DNA of 36,168 nt from Chitinophagaceae bacterium (GTDB lineage: Bacteria; Bacteroidota; Bacteroidia; Chitinophagales; Chitinophagaceae): contig CANGWB010000016.1 in NCBI GenBank assembly GCA_947457465.1, forward strand, positions 1 through 36,168. The letters run 5' to 3'. The position numbers and the translations under genes were made by a program. A model generated the notes under the pieces. It was not told the origin of the DNA. It did not search any database and was given only the letters and a program-made list of their open reading frames with translations. The stretch's first letter is position 1; each line of letters starts with the position of its first letter. Of the stretch, positions 15,292-24,336 are shown piece after piece.

Positions 15292-16539
15292 GTGAAGATA
15301 GCTGTCATCGGAGGAGGGATCATCGGGCTCAGTTCGGCCTATTACCTACAACAGGAGGGGCATGACGTGACTGTTTTTGATGCCGGGGACGGCCTCGATA
15401 ATTGTTCATTCGGCAACGCGGGCTATATCTGTCCCAGTCATTTTATCCCCCTTGCTACACCCGGCATTGTGAAACAAGGACTGAAATGGATATGGAACGC
15501 ACGTTCACCTTTCTATGTAGAGCCGCGTCTTGATTGGGATCTTATCAAATGGGGTTGGTATTTCATGCGTTCTGCCACTTCTAGACACGTGGCTCGTTCG
15601 GCGGCACCCTTGCGGGATATCGCCTTGGTCAGCCAACAAGCTTATATCGAATGGCATGAATCCGGCATGGATTTTCTCTATCTGCATAACGGTCTGTTGG
15701 AAATCGTGCAAACCGATCAAGGGAAGAAGCATGCCCTGGAAACGGTAGATCGTGCCATCTCGCTGGGATTGATCGATACGGAATGGCTGGATAAAGATCA
15801 ACTGAACGAACGGGAACCTGGTATTCGAATGAATGCAAAGGGGGCAATTCTTTTCGCCTGCGATGCACATTGTTATCCGAATCTGTTGATGCATAATCTT
15901 CGTCTCGAACTGACCAATAAAGGAGTGCAGTTCAACTGGAAGGATGCTGCCATCGGTGTTGAATGTGCAGGTGATCGGATCGATAAACTTCGAACAACAT
16001 CCGGACTACATGCCTATGACGAGATCGTATTGGCTGCCGGTTCTTGGAGCGGAGGTTTGGCCAAAACGATGGGACTCTCCATGCCCATCATGCCCGGCAG
16101 AGGTTATTCAGTAACAGCTTCTCATAATCCATTACAATTGAAGCATCCTGCCATTTTGGTTGAGGGAAGGGTAGCGCTTACGCCGTTGAATGATCATACC
16201 ATGCGATTCGGCGGCACAATGGAGATCACTTCGCATAAAACACCACCACGTATGTCAAGAGTACAGGGTGTATTGGATGCCGTAAAGCGCTTTTATCCGG
16301 ATTTTGAAATGTCTTTACCGAGCTGCGAGCAGGTATGGTACGGTTACCGACCCTGTTCAGCGGATGGGTTACCTTATATCGGAAGGCCCCATCATCTGCA
16401 GAATTTGGTGGTAGCTACCGGACATTCGATGCTCGGACTCAGTCTGGGTGCCGGTACAGGCAAATTGGTGGCTCAGCTGATCGGTCGAAGGAAGACCGAT
16501 ATGGATCTGCAGCCATTTCATCCCGACCGCTTTCGTTAA
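15292..16539 (+). CDS. FAD-dependent D-amino-acid dehydrogenase, probable cis-4-hydroxy-D-proline dehydrogenase
   Basis: The 415-residue DadA-like flavoprotein begins MKIAVIGGGIIGLSSAYYLQQEGHDVTVFD, a complete Rossmann FAD site. It also has CSFGNAGYICPSHFIPLATPG, which is typical of the DadA group, and a C-terminal FAD-contacting segment GYRPCSADGLPYIGRP followed by ATGHSMLGLSLGAGTGKLVAQL. In this cluster it should oxidise cis-4-hydroxy-D-proline to 1-pyrroline-4-hydroxy-2-carboxylate and pass electrons to the respiratory chain. The start codon is GTG, with no Shine-Dalgarno and with a -7 box four bases upstream. Activity on D-alanine or other D-amino acids cannot be excluded from sequence. 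Confidence 0.9.
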   Translation: MKIAVIGGGIIGLSSAYYLQQEGHDVTVFDAGDGLDNCSFGNAGYICPSHFIPLATPGIVKQGLKWIWNARSPFYVEPRLDWDLIKWGWYFMRSATSRHVARSAAPLRDIALVSQQAYIEWHESGMDFLYLHNGLLEIVQTDQGKKHALETVDRAISLGLIDTEWLDKDQLNEREPGIRMNAKGAILFACDAHCYPNLLMHNLRLELTNKGVQFNWKDAAIGVECAGDRIDKLRTTSGLHAYDEIVLAAGSWSGGLAKTMGLSMPIMPGRGYSVTASHNPLQLKHPAILVEGRVALTPLNDHTMRFGGTMEITSHKTPPRMSRVQGVLDAVKRFYPDFEMSLPSCEQVWYGYRPCSADGLPYIGRPHHLQNLVVATGHSMLGLSLGAGTGKLVAQLIGRRKTDMDLQPFHPDRFR

Positions 16540-16554
16540 AATAGATGGTTCGCC

Positions 16555-16578
16555 TACTGCTTCCCTTTCGAAGCAGTA
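16555..16578 (+). terminator. 9-bp perfect hairpin overlapping the bshC -7 box; candidate terminator or operator
   Basis: TACTGCTTC (16555-16563) is the exact inverse of GAAGCAGTA (16570-16578) across a CCTTTC loop. It is followed by CTTTTG, a short T-run, so it may end the hydroxyproline transcript. The last TA of the stem is also the first TA of the bshC box, so an operator role is equally possible. Confidence 0.45.
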
Positions 16579-16584
16579 CTTTTG
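16577..16584 (+). promoter_or_regulatory. -7 box of bshC
   Basis: TACTTTTG matches TAnnTTTG exactly and ends six bases before the bshC ATG, predicting a leader of about two bases or none. The hairpin arms occupy the place where a -33 element would be, and no TTTG is seen there. Confidence 0.5.
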
Positions 16585-16590
16585 CCCTTC

Positions 16591-18207
16591 ATGGCATTCA
16601 GTAGTGTAAAACATAGTTTTCGGGAAACAGGGAAATTCTCCTCGCTGATACTGGATTATCTCGATGATCATCCGGCCCTTCGAGCCTTGCACCAAGGTTT
16701 GCCCTCGGTTGCATCGATCAAAGAAGCGATCGAACGACGTCGATCTTTTCCAACCGATCGCAAATTACTTCACGCCGCACTTTGTGAGCAATATGCATCC
16801 GTTGAAATAGGTTCGCTAATCCGCACGCAACTTGACTCATTGCTGGAGGAGAATACCTATACGATAACGACTGCGCATCAGTGTAATGTTTTTTTAGGAC
16901 CTCTTTACACCATATTCAAAACGTTACACACGATCCGGATCGCTCAGGAAATGAATGATCAATTACCCGATCACCATTTTGTTCCTGTTTTTTACCTAGG
17001 ATCGGAAGATGCGGACATTGATGAATTGAACCATATTCACCTAAAGGGTGAAAAACTCGAATGGCAAACAAAACAAACGGGTGCGGTCGGTCGCATGCGC
17101 ATTGATGATGACTTGCTACGTTTGATCGACCGCCAGTCACAGTTGCTCAGCACACTTCCCTATGGAAACCATTGGATCGAACTCATCAACAGATCGTATA
17201 TAAAAGATTTGACACTAGCGGATGCTAGTTTTCGGTTGTTGAACTTTTTATTTGCCGATCGTGGATTGATCGTGTTGCAACCGGATCGCGCATCCCTGAA
17301 AAATTCAATACGTGATCTTTTCTGGGAGGAATTGACGAATGGCAAGTCAGCCGCGGGAGTTGAATATGGCAATACTCAATTGCTTGGGTTGGGATATGAA
17401 CCGCAAGCGCATGCCCGCCCGATCAACTTATTCTATTTGAAGGAGGGGCTTCGTGCGCGTATCGAAAAAACAGAAAAGGGGTGGGGAGTAGCCAACACTA
17501 CTCATAGTTGGGATGAAGCCGGACTGCGTGCCGAGCTCAATGAACAGCCGGAGCGATTCAGTCCCAATGTGATCTTGCGAGGAGTCTATCAAGAAACTAT
17601 TCTGCCGAATCTGCTCTATGTTGGCGGTGGCGGAGAACTCGCCTATTGGCTTCAGTTGAAGCAGGTATTTGATTCGTATTCAGTTCCCTTTCCGTTGCTA
17701 CAACTTCGGGCCTCTGTACAGTGGATGGATCTTCATGCTGCCCAAAAAATGCAGGCATTGGGATTGGATCAGGCCGAACTCTTTCAACCACCCGATTCTA
17801 TTTTGGAAGGGAAGTTGGATGATGCCACTCGTGCCCAATTGAATCTGGATGATTTTGTAGCGGATATGGAAGCTAACTATGGGCAGCTGACAAAACGAGC
17901 GGCGTCGATCGACCCCACGTTACAAGCTCATGTGGAAGCGCTTCGAACCAAAGCGATACAGAAAATTGATGCGTTACAGAAAAAGATGGCTCGTGCGCAG
18001 CGACGGAAAATGTCGGATCTGCGAATACAGATCGATACATTACAGCGGGCCATCTTTCCCGGAAGTGGATTGCAGGAACGATGGGAAAACATAGGATACT
18101 ATTATGCGCAATACGGTCCGGGGTATATAAACCTTATCTACGACCATCTTGAACCATTCGGTCGGTCCTTTTTTTGGGTGGTGGAAAAGCCGGATCAGTC
18201 GAACTGA
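16591..18207 (+). CDS. bshC: Bacillithiol biosynthesis putative cysteine ligase BshC
   Basis: The 538-residue protein matches the BshC family. It has an ADP-binding Rossmann-like core with [23 protein letters not shown] near residue 90 and [20 protein letters not shown] near 130. [15 protein letters not shown] lies near 350, followed by a long charged coiled coil around 440-500. BshC is thought to add cysteine to glucosaminyl-malate, the last step of bacillithiol synthesis. bshB1, for the preceding deacetylation, is in the same window at 35.1 kb; bshA is not seen. The frame extends to a TTG at 16582, but that codon is inside the -7 box, so the ATG at 16591 is preferred. The 3' end overlaps purE tail to tail by 13 bases. 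Confidence 0.95.
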   Translation: MAFSSVKHSFRETGKFSSLILDYLDDHPALRALHQGLPSVASIKEAIERRRSFPTDRKLLHAALCEQYASVEIGSLIRTQLDSLLEENTYTITTAHQCNVFLGPLYTIFKTLHTIRIAQEMNDQLPDHHFVPVFYLGSEDADIDELNHIHLKGEKLEWQTKQTGAVGRMRIDDDLLRLIDRQSQLLSTLPYGNHWIELINRSYIKDLTLADASFRLLNFLFADRGLIVLQPDRASLKNSIRDLFWEELTNGKSAAGVEYGNTQLLGLGYEPQAHARPINLFYLKEGLRARIEKTEKGWGVANTTHSWDEAGLRAELNEQPERFSPNVILRGVYQETILPNLLYVGGGGELAYWLQLKQVFDSYSVPFPLLQLRASVQWMDLHAAQKMQALGLDQAELFQPPDSILEGKLDDATRAQLNLDDFVADMEANYGQLTKRAASIDPTLQAHVEALRTKAIQKIDALQKKMARAQRRKMSDLRIQIDTLQRAIFPGSGLQERWENIGYYYAQYGPGYINLIYDHLEPFGRSFFWVVEKPDQSN

Positions 18208-18707
18208 TTCGCCCAGCCCTCTTTTCGCAGCAGATCGACTTTGCTCAGTACTTCTGATTCCATGCTGTCTTTATACGACTTCAATTTTTCAGCGATCGAT
18301 TCGTCGCTTGAACCTAATATCTGTGCGGCTAATATTCCGGCATTCTTGGCTGCATTCAGCGCGACGGTTGCCACGGGAACGCCATTGGGCATTTGAAGAA
18401 TGGAGAGCACCGAATCCCATCCGTCGATGGAGTTCGAGCTTTTGATCGGCACGCCGATCACCGGAAGTGTAGTGAGTGAGGCAACCATTCCGGGCAGATG
18501 AGCGGCACCGCCGGCACCGGCTATAATGACCTGTAAACCTCTCTTTTTAGCGGTTTGCGCATACTCACGCATCCGTTCGGGGGTTCGATGTGCGGAAACG
18601 ACAGTTACTTCATGGGGCACCTCAAATTGCTTCAGAATGTCAGCAGCAGCTTGCATGATTGCTAGATCACTATCGCTGCCCATGATGATGCCTACTCGAG
18701 GTTTCAT
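18195..18707 (-). CDS. purE: 5-(carboxyamino)imidazole ribonucleotide mutase
   Basis: The 170-residue class I PurE converts N5-CAIR to CAIR in de novo purine synthesis. Motifs are IIMGSDSDL near residue 6, the catalytic-His region [11 protein letters not shown] and [25 protein letters not shown]. Its partner purK lies 5.6 kb upstream on the same strand, with the three RND efflux genes between. The ATG at 18707 gives the conserved [11 protein letters not shown] start; the frame itself reaches 18725. A perfect 10-bp palindrome (TTTGTACAAA, 18717-18726) lies nine bases before the start. The stop codon lies within the end of bshC. Confidence 0.97.
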   Translation of the reverse strand: MKPRVGIIMGSDSDLAIMQAAADILKQFEVPHEVTVVSAHRTPERMREYAQTAKKRGLQVIIAGAGGAAHLPGMVASLTTLPVIGVPIKSSNSIDGWDSVLSILQMPNGVPVATVALNAAKNAGILAAQILGSSDESIAEKLKSYKDSMESEVLSKVDLLRKEGWANQFD

Positions 18708-18749
18708 TGAAGATTGTTTGTACAAAGAAAATGAAAATTCGCCACAGGC

Positions 18750-20096
18750 TCAGCGTATGAATTTCCCCTGCAGCCGAAGTAATTCCGTTTCAGCCAGTTT
18801 TGCCTGAAAACGGGCTCGGATCAAGCGGTCGAAAGCCTCTTGCAGACTTCTTTGAGCTTCTTTGAGTTGAAGCAGGGTGTTCGAATTGAGCCGGTATACT
18901 TCCAGCACGATCTTTACGTTTTCTTCGGCCAGTCTTATATTTTCCTCCTCCAGCTTCCAGCTTTCGATTTGAAGTAAATAGCGCTGAAAGGCATTCCAGG
19001 CACTTAGCCGGAGATTCAAGTCCTGTTGTTCATATCGCAATTCCTGAAATCGGACATCTTGTTTGGCTTGCTGTATTTGGCGTTTCACTCGAAACTGATT
19101 GAAGAGTGGCACCGAAGCAGTAAAGCCATAATTCAGTCCGATGTTTCGGCTGAACAACGGTTGGAACGGGTTAACCACAGCTTTGTTGTCGAGCCGGTTG
19201 AAATTGTAAGCTGAATTGAAATTCAGTGTCGGGAATCGATCGGCCTTACGCTCTTGCAGCGTTCGCTCCGCCAGTCGAATGTTTCGTTGCTGGATCTGGA
19301 GTTGTGGGTTATTCTGAAGAAGGGAGTCTTGTATGGCGCCTAATGAAAGTTCGGATTGAATAGGGATTTCGCTTGTTACATCGAACCAATCGGAAGAGGC
19401 TTTTTCACTCATGTTCAGTGACGGCTCCATCAAACGTTTCAATGCTTGCTTTGCTGTGCGAAGTTGATTATCGAGGGCGAGGCGCTGACTTTTTTGGCTA
19501 TTCAGATCGATCTGGCTTTGAAGTAGGTCTGGTTTGGTGCCCACCCCGATATCCAGTTTGTTTCGGGCGAGTTTTTCTCTTTCTTCAAAAACAAGGATCT
19601 GAGCGTCGAGTGCCTTGGATTGTTGTTTGAGTTGAACAATGGTATAGTAGGCGCCAACCACTTCTGCGATGGTGTTGTTGATCTGATTTCGAATCGACCA
19701 TTCACCCTGTGCAAAAAGCTCATCGAGTCGGGCGCGGGTAGCAAACATCCTTCCCCCATCGAAGAGCGTCCAACTCATGGCAATGTTGCCCGAAAGATTG
19801 CTCGATTTTACATCATTCCTTTCCCGAACGGTTCCGTCTGTGAATTTTTGATACTGGTCATTGTTATTGAAAACCTGACCCAGATTTCCATTAAGATTGG
19901 GCAATAAGCCGGCATTTCGGTATTGTTTGTCAATTGAGGCAACGACCGAGTCGTTGCGGGCGATCCGGATTTCCAGGTTGTTTTCTAATGCTTTTCCGAT
20001 AGCCTCCTCCAGTGTTAGTATGGTTTGAGCTTGCAGTGATACGGATAAGCCGAGACTGACAATTAAGAAAAGGAATGTGGTTATGATTAGTTTCAT
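18750..20096 (-). CDS. TolC family outer-membrane efflux protein
   Basis: The 448-residue protein has a signal peptide (about 1-23, ending LQA before QTILTLEEAI). It then shows the two helical repeats typical of TolC-type channels, rich in Gln, Leu and Ala, with LTLEEAIGKALENN at the start of repeat one and LGLNYGFTASVPLFNQFRVK leading into repeat two. It provides the outer-membrane exit duct for the adjacent RND pump. Its ATG overlaps the stop of the pump gene by one base (TGATG), which indicates translational coupling. purE follows after 42 bases. Confidence 0.96.
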   Translation of the reverse strand: MKLIITTFLFLIVSLGLSVSLQAQTILTLEEAIGKALENNLEIRIARNDSVVASIDKQYRNAGLLPNLNGNLGQVFNNNDQYQKFTDGTVRERNDVKSSNLSGNIAMSWTLFDGGRMFATRARLDELFAQGEWSIRNQINNTIAEVVGAYYTIVQLKQQSKALDAQILVFEEREKLARNKLDIGVGTKPDLLQSQIDLNSQKSQRLALDNQLRTAKQALKRLMEPSLNMSEKASSDWFDVTSEIPIQSELSLGAIQDSLLQNNPQLQIQQRNIRLAERTLQERKADRFPTLNFNSAYNFNRLDNKAVVNPFQPLFSRNIGLNYGFTASVPLFNQFRVKRQIQQAKQDVRFQELRYEQQDLNLRLSAWNAFQRYLLQIESWKLEEENIRLAEENVKIVLEVYRLNSNTLLQLKEAQRSLQEAFDRLIRARFQAKLAETELLRLQGKFIR

Positions 20097-23000
20097 CAGG
20101 AGGCGGCCAGTTTTTGATCGAAGGAGGAACGTTTTTTTGAGGATAGATAGCTGTACATGGCAGGGATCACGAATAAGGTCAGTACCAAGGCGAAAAGAAT
20201 CCCTCCCACGATCACAACCCCCAGTGGAATACGGCTGGTGGCAGCCGCCCCTAAAGAGAGGGCCAGTGGCAAGGCACCGAGAGCCATGGCAAGACTGGTC
20301 ATGAGAATCGGACGGAAACGCTGGGCAGCAGCGTAAATCACGGCCTCCATTTTTCCCATTCCCTTTTCGCGGCTTTGGTTGGCAAACTCCACGATCAGGA
20401 TACCGTTTTTGGTTACCAGTCCGATCAGCATGATGATCCCGATCTGAGAGAAAATGTTCAATGTGTGTCCGAACAGGGAGAGTGATATCACCGCACCGGC
20501 TAGTGCCAACGGCACAGTCAGCATGATGATGAGCGGATCGATGAAGCTTTCAAACTGGGCAGCTAAGATCAGGAAGATCAAGGCCAGTGCCAGTAGGAAG
20601 GCAAAACTGATGTTGCTGCTGCTCTCTTTAAAATCTCTGGAGGAGCCTGTCAGGGAAGTGGCAAAACTGTCGTCCAGCATTCCCTTTGTGATGCGCTCCA
20701 TTTCCTTTATGCCATCACCGATGGTGTATCCGGGTTGAAGACCGGCAGAGATCGTAGCGGATTTATATCGATTGAAATGATAAATGGTGGGGGGCGTAGT
20801 TGACTCGGTGATTCGAATGAGGTTCTCCAGGGAAATCATTTCACCCCGATTGTTGCGAACAAACAACTGACTCAGATCGCCTGGTTCGTCTCGGAAGGAG
20901 CGAGACATTTGTCCCATTACCTGATATTGCTTCCCCTCTTTGGTGAAGTAACCCAAACGTCGGTTGCTGTACGCCATTTGCAGGGTTTGTGATACGTCTG
21001 ATACGGATACACCTAATTGAGCGGCACGCAAACGATCTACTTCGATGGAGAGTTCGGGTTTATTGAACTTCAGGTCAACATCCGCATTCAATAGGATCTT
21101 ACTCTGTTTGGCAGCGTCTAATAATTTTGGAAGTGTTGCCGTGAGTTTATTGAAGTCATTGTTCTGGATCACAAAGGCAACTGGTTGTCCGCCGCGACGG
21201 TTCACTGAAATAGTTTGTTCCTCGATCGTAACGGCTCTAACCTGGTTGTTTTTGCTCAGGTTTTTGTTGACCATTTTAACAATGTCGGATTGACTTCTTT
21301 CACGCTCAGTGGGTGCTTGCAGGGTGACGCGAACAAACCCGGTGTTGGCGTTGCCCGAACCGGTAAAGCCAGGGGAGGTGACACTCAATACCATGTCTCG
21401 TTCTGGTACTGAGTCTAACATGAGTTCAGTGACCCGGTTCACATGCTTGTCCATCGCTTCGAACGAGGTTCCTTCGGGAGCGGTCATCTGCACGCGGAAC
21501 TGACTGCGATCCTCCAATGGTGCTAACTCTGATTGAAGATTTCCACCGATCCACAGAATGGCTCCAATACAAGCTGCCACGATGCCGAATGCAACCCAAC
21601 GAATATTCATGAAGGCGCGTAATGCACGCTCGTATGAATTTTCCAGCCAACGAAAGAAAGGTTCTGTCTTGCGATAAAACCAAGGATGTTCCAGCGTGTT
21701 CTTGCGTGATAGCTTCACGTTCAATACCGGTGTTAGCGTAAGGGATACGAAGGCAGAGATCAATACGGCTCCAGCTACAACGATACCGAACTCACGGAAT
21801 AATCTTCCGACGAAACCCTCCAGAAATATGATCGGCAGGAAAACGACCGCCAGGGTGATGGAGGTGGCGATTACGGCGAAGTAAATCTCTTTCGATCCTT
21901 CAAGCGCTGCCTGATATCGATTCATACCCCGTTCCATCTTTTTAAAGATGTTTTCCGTTACCACGATACCATCATCGACGACCAAGCCGGTTGCCAACAC
22001 CACGGCGAGCAGGGATAATACGTTGATGGAAAATCCCATGAGATACATGATGAAAAAGGACCCAATCAGTGACACAGGAATGTCGATCAATGGGCGGATA
22101 GCAATGATCCAGTCGCGGAAAAACGCGTAGATGATCATAACTACCAGCAGGAAAGCGATCATCAGGGTTTCTCGTACTTCCAAGATGGATTTACGAATGA
22201 ATTTTGTTTGATCGAGTCCGATACTGACGGTTACATCCGACGGCATTTCCTTTTTGATCTGTTCCAATCGTTTGAAAAATTCATCTGATATGGAAACATA
22301 GTTGGAGCCGGGTTGGGGCACCACTGCCAAGGCGATCATGGGGATGCCATTTCCTTTGAGTACGGTTTCTTCATTCTCTGGTCCGAGTACAACCTCCGCC
22401 ACATCACGAAGCCGGATATCGGCTCCGTTCACGTTTTTTACTATTAATTCATTGAACTCTTCTTCGGTGTTGAGTCGCCCGAATGTTCGAATATTCAGTT
22501 CAGTCACATTGCCGGCGATCTTTCCTGCGGGCAGTTCAATATTTTCACGAGCCAATGCCGTTTGTATGTCGTTGCCGCTGATCTGCAAGGCCTGCATTTT
22601 ATTGGGATCGAGCCAGACACGCATGGCATATCTTTTCTCACCCCAGATCTGTATGCCACTGACACCTGGGATCGTCTGCAGTCTTTCCACCAGCACGTTG
22701 TTGGCATACTCGGTCATCTGCAATTGATTCCGTGTATTGCTTTGAACGGTCATGGACAGAATAGGATCGGAAGAGGCATCGGCTTTTGATACAACCGGCT
22801 TGCCTTCAATATCGGGGGGGAGATTTCGTTCGGCCTGAGAGACCTTGTCGCGGACGTCGTTGGCGGCCGACTCCAGATCGATCCCCAATTCAAATTCCAC
22901 ATTGATGTTACTGGTACCACTGCTGCTGGTGGACGTGATGTTTTTTACGCCGGCGATTCCGTTGATCGCTTTTTCGAGCGGTTCAGTGATCTCTGATTCG

Positions 23001-23176
23001 ATGATCGCTGCACTGGCGCCCGGATAGGCCGTTCGTACACTTATATTGGGCGGATCGATGGCCGGATAATCTCGTACGCCAAGAAAACGAAATCCGATCA
23101 GTCCAAAAAGAACAATCAGAATATTCATGACCAGTGCGAGTACCGGTCGACGCAAACTCAATTCGGAAATATTCAT
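20096..23176 (-). CDS. Efflux RND transporter permease (HAE1/AcrB type)
   Basis: The 1026-residue inner-membrane pump is full length for AcrB-type transporters. It starts MNISELSLRRPVLALVMNIL as TM1, followed by the porter loop YPGASAAIIESEITEPLEKAINGIAGV. The proton-relay aspartates are D401 and D402 in LVVDDGIVVTENI, and the second-half lysine is in LVTKNGILIVEFANQ. The repeated 6+6 helix layout is evident. Together with the adaptor 18 bases upstream and TolC overlapping downstream it makes a complete tripartite exporter driven by proton motive force. Substrates (drugs, bile-like compounds, solvents) cannot be inferred. Confidence 0.97.
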   Translation of the reverse strand: MNISELSLRRPVLALVMNILIVLFGLIGFRFLGVRDYPAIDPPNISVRTAYPGASAAIIESEITEPLEKAINGIAGVKNITSTSSSGTSNINVEFELGIDLESAANDVRDKVSQAERNLPPDIEGKPVVSKADASSDPILSMTVQSNTRNQLQMTEYANNVLVERLQTIPGVSGIQIWGEKRYAMRVWLDPNKMQALQISGNDIQTALARENIELPAGKIAGNVTELNIRTFGRLNTEEEFNELIVKNVNGADIRLRDVAEVVLGPENEETVLKGNGIPMIALAVVPQPGSNYVSISDEFFKRLEQIKKEMPSDVTVSIGLDQTKFIRKSILEVRETLMIAFLLVVMIIYAFFRDWIIAIRPLIDIPVSLIGSFFIMYLMGFSINVLSLLAVVLATGLVVDDGIVVTENIFKKMERGMNRYQAALEGSKEIYFAVIATSITLAVVFLPIIFLEGFVGRLFREFGIVVAGAVLISAFVSLTLTPVLNVKLSRKNTLEHPWFYRKTEPFFRWLENSYERALRAFMNIRWVAFGIVAACIGAILWIGGNLQSELAPLEDRSQFRVQMTAPEGTSFEAMDKHVNRVTELMLDSVPERDMVLSVTSPGFTGSGNANTGFVRVTLQAPTERERSQSDIVKMVNKNLSKNNQVRAVTIEEQTISVNRRGGQPVAFVIQNNDFNKLTATLPKLLDAAKQSKILLNADVDLKFNKPELSIEVDRLRAAQLGVSVSDVSQTLQMAYSNRRLGYFTKEGKQYQVMGQMSRSFRDEPGDLSQLFVRNNRGEMISLENLIRITESTTPPTIYHFNRYKSATISAGLQPGYTIGDGIKEMERITKGMLDDSFATSLTGSSRDFKESSSNISFAFLLALALIFLILAAQFESFIDPLIIMLTVPLALAGAVISLSLFGHTLNIFSQIGIIMLIGLVTKNGILIVEFANQSREKGMGKMEAVIYAAAQRFRPILMTSLAMALGALPLALSLGAAATSRIPLGVVIVGGILFALVLTLFVIPAMYSYLSSKKRSSFDQKLAAS

Positions 23177-23194
23177 AATAGTATTCCGATTTGA

Positions 23195-24259
23195 TTATTG
23201 AGGTTGTGTGGCTTGTTGGATCTTGCCGAGTTGCACGGGGCTGTTCGGACGGATGCTCATCAGGCCGCTCATTAAGATGGTGTCACCTGCGTTCAATCCA
23301 CTCAGAACCTCTACTCGATCAGTCGTACGGGCACCTGTGGTGATATCCACGAACTCCGCTTTTCCGTTGGAGTAGCGGATCACTTTTTTGCCTCTGGCCT
23401 GCGGGATGACTGCTTGTGCAGGCAGCATCAGTGCGGCAGATTTTTCAGACAACTGGATCTTAACTGTAGCAAAGGCACCAGGAATGAGCGCAGGATCTGC
23501 CGCTCGAACCACTGCACGAAAATTCAGACTTCTATTGGATTCGGTAAGTGATGGGGCAGCAGCCACTACGGTTGCCTCGTAGTTATTTGAAGAGCCTGTA
23601 ACACGGAATTCAACCAACATGCCGTTTTTGAGTCCGCCAGCATATTTTTCGGGTAATTGAAAATCAATTTTCAATTGTTGGGTTTGTTGTAAGGTTGTGA
23701 TCACGGAGCCGGACGTTACAAAAGCACCGATGCTGATGTTCTTGAGGCCCATTTTTCCGGCGAAAGGGGCACGTACCTCAGTTTTTGCGATGGCTGTCTT
23801 CAGAATTCCGATATCGGCTTTCAGGTTTCGTACTTGCAACACACTCAGGTCATAGTCCTGGCGGCTGATACCCTGTATCGCCAGCAGTTTAGATTGGCGT
23901 GACTCTGTCTGCTCAGCGATCTCCAATTGTGTTTGTAGCTTGACCAATTGGGCTTGCAGATCGTCATCGTCTATTTTGGCGATCAGGTGTCCGGCGGGTA
24001 CGGATCGCCCTTCTGGGATGTTCAGGCGAACGATTTTCCCGGAACTCTCCGGTCGGATCTCAACAGACTCGGCAGCCATCAAATTACCGGGCACTTCCAG
24101 GCTTTCCTGAAAGGGTGTAGGCGTGAGAATATAAGCCTCCGCTTTGGTTGGTGGCATTTGCTTGCCGGCGCCAGCGGTAGTCGACTTTTCCTTCTCGCTT
24201 CCGCAAGACAGAAAGAACAGAGTTGAGAGAAGTAACGGGAGACGATTCATTGGCCGCAT
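23195..24259 (-). CDS. Efflux RND periplasmic adaptor subunit (membrane fusion lipoprotein)
   Basis: The 354-residue protein has an N-terminal export signal ending in LFFLSC, a lipobox-like site, so it is probably anchored by lipid. It then shows the barrel-sandwich half-motif (VEIRPESSGKIVRLNIPEGRSVPAGHLIAKID), a coiled-coil hairpin of Gln/Leu repeats around 110-150, the second lipoyl half (VRAPFAGKMGLKNISIGAFV) and beta-barrel domains. It links the RND pump to TolC. The frame reaches an ATG at 24292, but that lies upstream of the -7 box at 24287-24280, so the real start is 24259 (or 24250). Confidence 0.95.
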   Translation of the reverse strand: MRPMNRLPLLLSTLFFLSCGSEKEKSTTAGAGKQMPPTKAEAYILTPTPFQESLEVPGNLMAAESVEIRPESSGKIVRLNIPEGRSVPAGHLIAKIDDDDLQAQLVKLQTQLEIAEQTESRQSKLLAIQGISRQDYDLSVLQVRNLKADIGILKTAIAKTEVRAPFAGKMGLKNISIGAFVTSGSVITTLQQTQQLKIDFQLPEKYAGGLKNGMLVEFRVTGSSNNYEATVVAAAPSLTESNRSLNFRAVVRAADPALIPGAFATVKIQLSEKSAALMLPAQAVIPQARGKKVIRYSNGKAEFVDITTGARTTDRVEVLSGLNAGDTILMSGLMSIRPNSPVQLGKIQQATQPQ

Positions 24260-24279
24260 ATTCGTGTTGGGGGATCTGA

Positions 24280-24322
24280 CAAAGTTAACCATTGAGGGTT
24301 AGACGTAAAACGAGTCAATGGT
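24280..24322 (-). promoter_or_regulatory. Efflux operon promoter with inverted-repeat candidate operator
   Basis: On the minus strand, TTTT (24310-24307), a 19-base spacer and TAACTTTG (24287-24280) form a -33/-7 promoter. ACCATTGA and its exact inverse TCAATGGT occupy 24322-24315 and 24295-24288. One arm lies just upstream of -33, and the other abuts -7. The layout suits a repressor or activator of the RND operon; no regulator gene is seen nearby. Confidence 0.55.
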
Positions 24323-24336
24323 CTGCACGACCTAAA

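Noticed and set aside
18717-18726. Perfect palindrome TTTGTACAAA upstream of purE as a regulator site
   Set aside because: It is only 10 bases of low-complexity sequence, with no second copy upstream of purK; too weak to call as an operator.
24260-24292. Longer N-terminus for the RND adaptor from an ATG at 24292
   Set aside because: That ATG is upstream of the -7 box of its own promoter, and the extension spoils the lipoprotein signal.
24288-24322. Inverted repeat as a purK transcription terminator
   Set aside because: The stem is only 8 bp with a 19-base loop and no T-run follows; its position over the efflux promoter fits an operator better.
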